Assembly: GCF_000611645.1 (NCBI RefSeq)
Contig: NW_014013515.1
Coordinates: forward strand, 1-20,999
Origin: Monoraphidium neglectum
Taxonomy: Eukaryota; Chlorophyta; Chlorophyceae; Sphaeropleales; Selenastraceae
Length of the DNA stretch: 20,999 nucleotides
Direction of reading: 5' to 3'
Shown here: piece by piece, positions 19,214-20,999 of the stretch
Numbering within the stretch: the stretch's first letter is position 1
How the letters are laid out: each line of letters begins with the position of its first letter
Notes under the pieces: model-generated
What the model was told of the DNA's origin: nothing
Databases searched by the model: none
Seen by the model: the letters and a program-made list of their open reading frames with translations, nothing else
Made by a program: the position numbers and the translations under genes

Positions 19214-20744
19214 CGTGCGCGCGTGTGCGTGTGCGTGTGTGTTGATATTGCTCACCCGACGCGCATTCGTCGGTGTCAGGGCACCTGACCAGCAGGGTGA
19301 GGACCGTGCCGGCGATTTTTGTCGTGTCGCTATTTCCAGGCGAGCGCAGGACATTCACAATCCACTGCACGGCCGCGGGGACGGCGTCGATAGCGGCATG
19401 CGGCGGCGGGCTTGGCCGGGAGCGTCGCTGTTTGCGGAGGCAGCAGGGGCGCACGGATGGAAAGAGCAGAGCAGGGTCTGTTGTCAGCAGCATGGATGCA
19501 AGTGTGGTGGGATGAAAACACGGGTATTTGGTAATGATGCCTCGCTATGGTCCCAACTTCATACGTTAAACCAGGCACGGAGTCAATGCCTGCTGGTCGC
19601 AGGAACGCCTGGTGAACGTCGTTCCAACTCACACGGGCCGCACTGGCAGCTGCAGGAGGGGGGTCCGTGAAGCACCCAGCCAGGTAGACCGCCGCAGATT
19701 GGACCCGACACAGCGGGCCCCGCGCTTTGCCAGCGCCGGCGAGGAGCTTTGCAGCCGCCGCAACGGCGCCGCCGGCGCCGCTCTGGCGGCGCTCCCACAC
19801 CGCGCGCTGGGTGTCGCACAAGACGGTGAGCGGGACCAAACTCGCAAGAGCCAGATCTTGCATACCGGCGTTTGAGCAGCTGGCGGCTTCAACGACAAAC
19901 GCTTGCATCAGTCCAACGGCGCGGCCGCCGTCGCCTGTGCCTCCCGCCGCGCCGACCGCGGCCTCTCCCTCAGTGTAGGCGCACAAAGCTGCGAGCGTGG
20001 CGGCCACGCAGCCCAGCGTCTCGACGCTACCGCAGCGGATCATGCGCGCGTCGCCGCCGCGACCCAACACTTCAGCGCAGCTCAGCAGGGCTTCAACAAT
20101 TCCTGGCTGCTGGGCAAGCTGCGGGTGGGGGGCGCAGGGTGGTCAAATCAAGGGGGAATTGGAGGCGCTAAGCATGTTGCGCAGTGCGACACTCAATGTT
20201 CGCTGCAAACAAGAGAAGGGAAGGGGCCAGCCAGGGGCCGCGCAAGGTACAAGCGCCTGCAACGCGACACGTGGCGCGGCAGGGGTGGCAGAGTCTCCTC
20301 AGAGCACCACGTAAGCACCAGATCGGATCCTTGCAAGCAGTGAGAGGATGGATTTTCATTGTGCATCGAACGGCTACGGGCGCCTGAGTCGCGCCGAGGC
20401 CGCACCTGGCGCGCATATGGGGGGCGCTCCATGTGTTTGACATGGAGGTTGGCGTCTGTGCCCATCAGCCAAAAGGCGGCCCTGGCGCCCGCCTGCGCGG
20501 CGATCCTGACTTCGCTCGACAGCAGGCGCGCCAGGCCCTCCACCAGCGCGCCAGGCAGCGGCGGCGGGTCCGGGTTCGCGTCCACCTCCAACATCAGCTG
20601 CGCAGTCACTTCTTGCACCTTGCGGTGGGTGGACACAGCACCCGGCTTGCGCCTCATGAGGCCCTCCAGATCCAGCAGCTCCTGCAGCGCGCGCGCCACT
20701 CCCGACAGCGGCGCCTCGGCGACGGTTCCCACGCTCGACGCCAT
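17674..20744 (-). CDS. Helical-repeat protein with C-terminal MYND zinc finger, intact copy
   Basis: Four exons: 20744-20406, 20118-19633, 19427-19256, 18950-17674; phases 0, 0, 1; 757 aa. Residues 683-724 are a canonical MYND finger with Zn ligands spaced CxxC-x10-CxxC-x5-CxxxC-x9-HxxxC (CANCGK, CRGC, CSQEC, HKPAC). MYND fingers bind proline-rich partner peptides. The rest is mostly Ala/Leu-rich amphipathic helices, consistent with an armadillo/HEAT-like scaffold, for example the region around GQLIPAVVSVLQRPG and IEALRSLVAMVG. A Pro/Ala-rich linker (about 640-682) precedes the finger. No SET domain is seen, so it is not a SMYD methyltransferase; a scaffold role is inference. There is no obvious signal or transit peptide. 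The start ATG at 20742-20744 is shared with copy 1. The gene converges on an ARP4 tail fragment. Confidence 0.87.
19159..19242 (-). repeat. (CG)n-(TG)n tract in MYND copy 2 intron 3
   Basis: About 84 bases of perfectly or nearly alternating purine-pyrimidine: roughly 18 bases of GC alternation, then a GT run, then mixed GC/GT. It is AC on the gene's sense strand, beginning about 14 bases after the exon 3 donor. It is of a type prone to left-handed Z-DNA. The equivalent place in copy 1 has only a short GT stretch. Confidence 0.95.
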
Positions 20745-20824
20745 GTGTGCATGAATCCACTATCGTTTTTGCTGTATTTCGGTGATATCACACCGAATCC
20801 CACTTATCGTGAAATAAGATCTGG

Positions 20825-20849
20825 CGCGGGTGATCTCGCATGTTTGACT
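20825..20849. promoter_or_regulatory. 25-base block identical upstream of both MYND copies (copy B)
   Basis: Exact match to 16789-16813, at the same distance (81 bases) from the MYND copy 2 start codon. Confidence 0.4.
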
Positions 20850-20999
20850 GCGTGCAAGGCGTATCTATGCGAAGGACTACACACCATCGAGAAAGGCTCA
20901 CAAACTACAAGTGTGCTGCCGAGGTCATCGAGCACAACGGGATTGTTGGGATTGGCAGCTGCTGTGGCGGTTGATCCAAAGGGCCAATGCCTAGGTTGC

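Larger units (their letters stand above)
17182..20999. repeat. Tandem duplication, unit B (ARP4 last exon copy plus intact MYND gene)
   Basis: Partner of unit A (13304-16990). Its right end reaches the window edge at sequence matching the end of unit A (cctaggttgc at 16980-16990 and again at 20990-20999), the point where ARP4-derived sequence starts in the first array junction. Confidence 0.9.

Overview
The window looks like nuclear DNA from a GC-rich green alga (Chlorophyta); I cannot fix the genus. The evidence is dense, small-exon, GT-AG-spliced genes; donors that are almost all GTG rather than GTA; candidate TGTAA polyadenylation signals; predicted organelle-targeting peptides; and proteins of plant/algal type (ARP4, SNU13, MsrA, MYND-finger proteins). 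I rebuilt the exon-intron structures by hand from splice sites and phase. Every spliced model given as intact keeps one open frame across all its junctions.

Layout, left to right. (1) Minus strand, 1569 to beyond the left edge: a plastid-targeted, membrane-anchored, Ala-rich coiled-coil protein, incomplete. (2) Minus strand, 3450-2139: a small secreted Cys-containing protein of unknown family with a tandem APGTQV motif. (3) 3451-4652: 1.2 kb with no gene I can support. (4) Minus strand, 7177-4653: peptide-methionine sulfoxide reductase A with an N-terminal targeting extension, eight exons. (5) 7178-7455: a short divergent promoter region. (6) Plus strand, 7456-13407: actin-related protein 4 (ARP4), 13 exons, 437 aa. 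(7) Inside ARP4 intron 5, on the opposite strand (10261-9394), lies a complete five-exon gene for the spliceosomal/snoRNP K-turn-binding protein SNU13, 127 aa. (8) 13408-20999: a tandem duplication of about 4 kb. Each unit holds the last exon of ARP4 facing a minus-strand gene for a helical-repeat protein with a C-terminal MYND zinc finger. The left MYND copy (16708-13749) is broken by a 14-base deletion and a 4-base insertion. The right copy (20744-17674) is intact at 757 aa. The second ARP4 end (about 17001-17285) is an internally deleted fragment. The window stops where another unit could begin, so the array may continue.

ARP4 (chromatin remodelling and histone acetylation complexes) and SNU13 (U4 snRNP and box C/D snoRNPs) share a locus physically but not a pathway. 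MsrA shares a 278-base divergent promoter with ARP4. AC-rich microsatellites occur in several introns, every one with AC on the strand transcribed by the gene that owns the intron. One directly abuts a 3' splice site where a pyrimidine tract would be expected. The main points for follow-up are the nested SNU13 gene, the repeating MYND/ARP4-tail unit and the intronic AC tracts.
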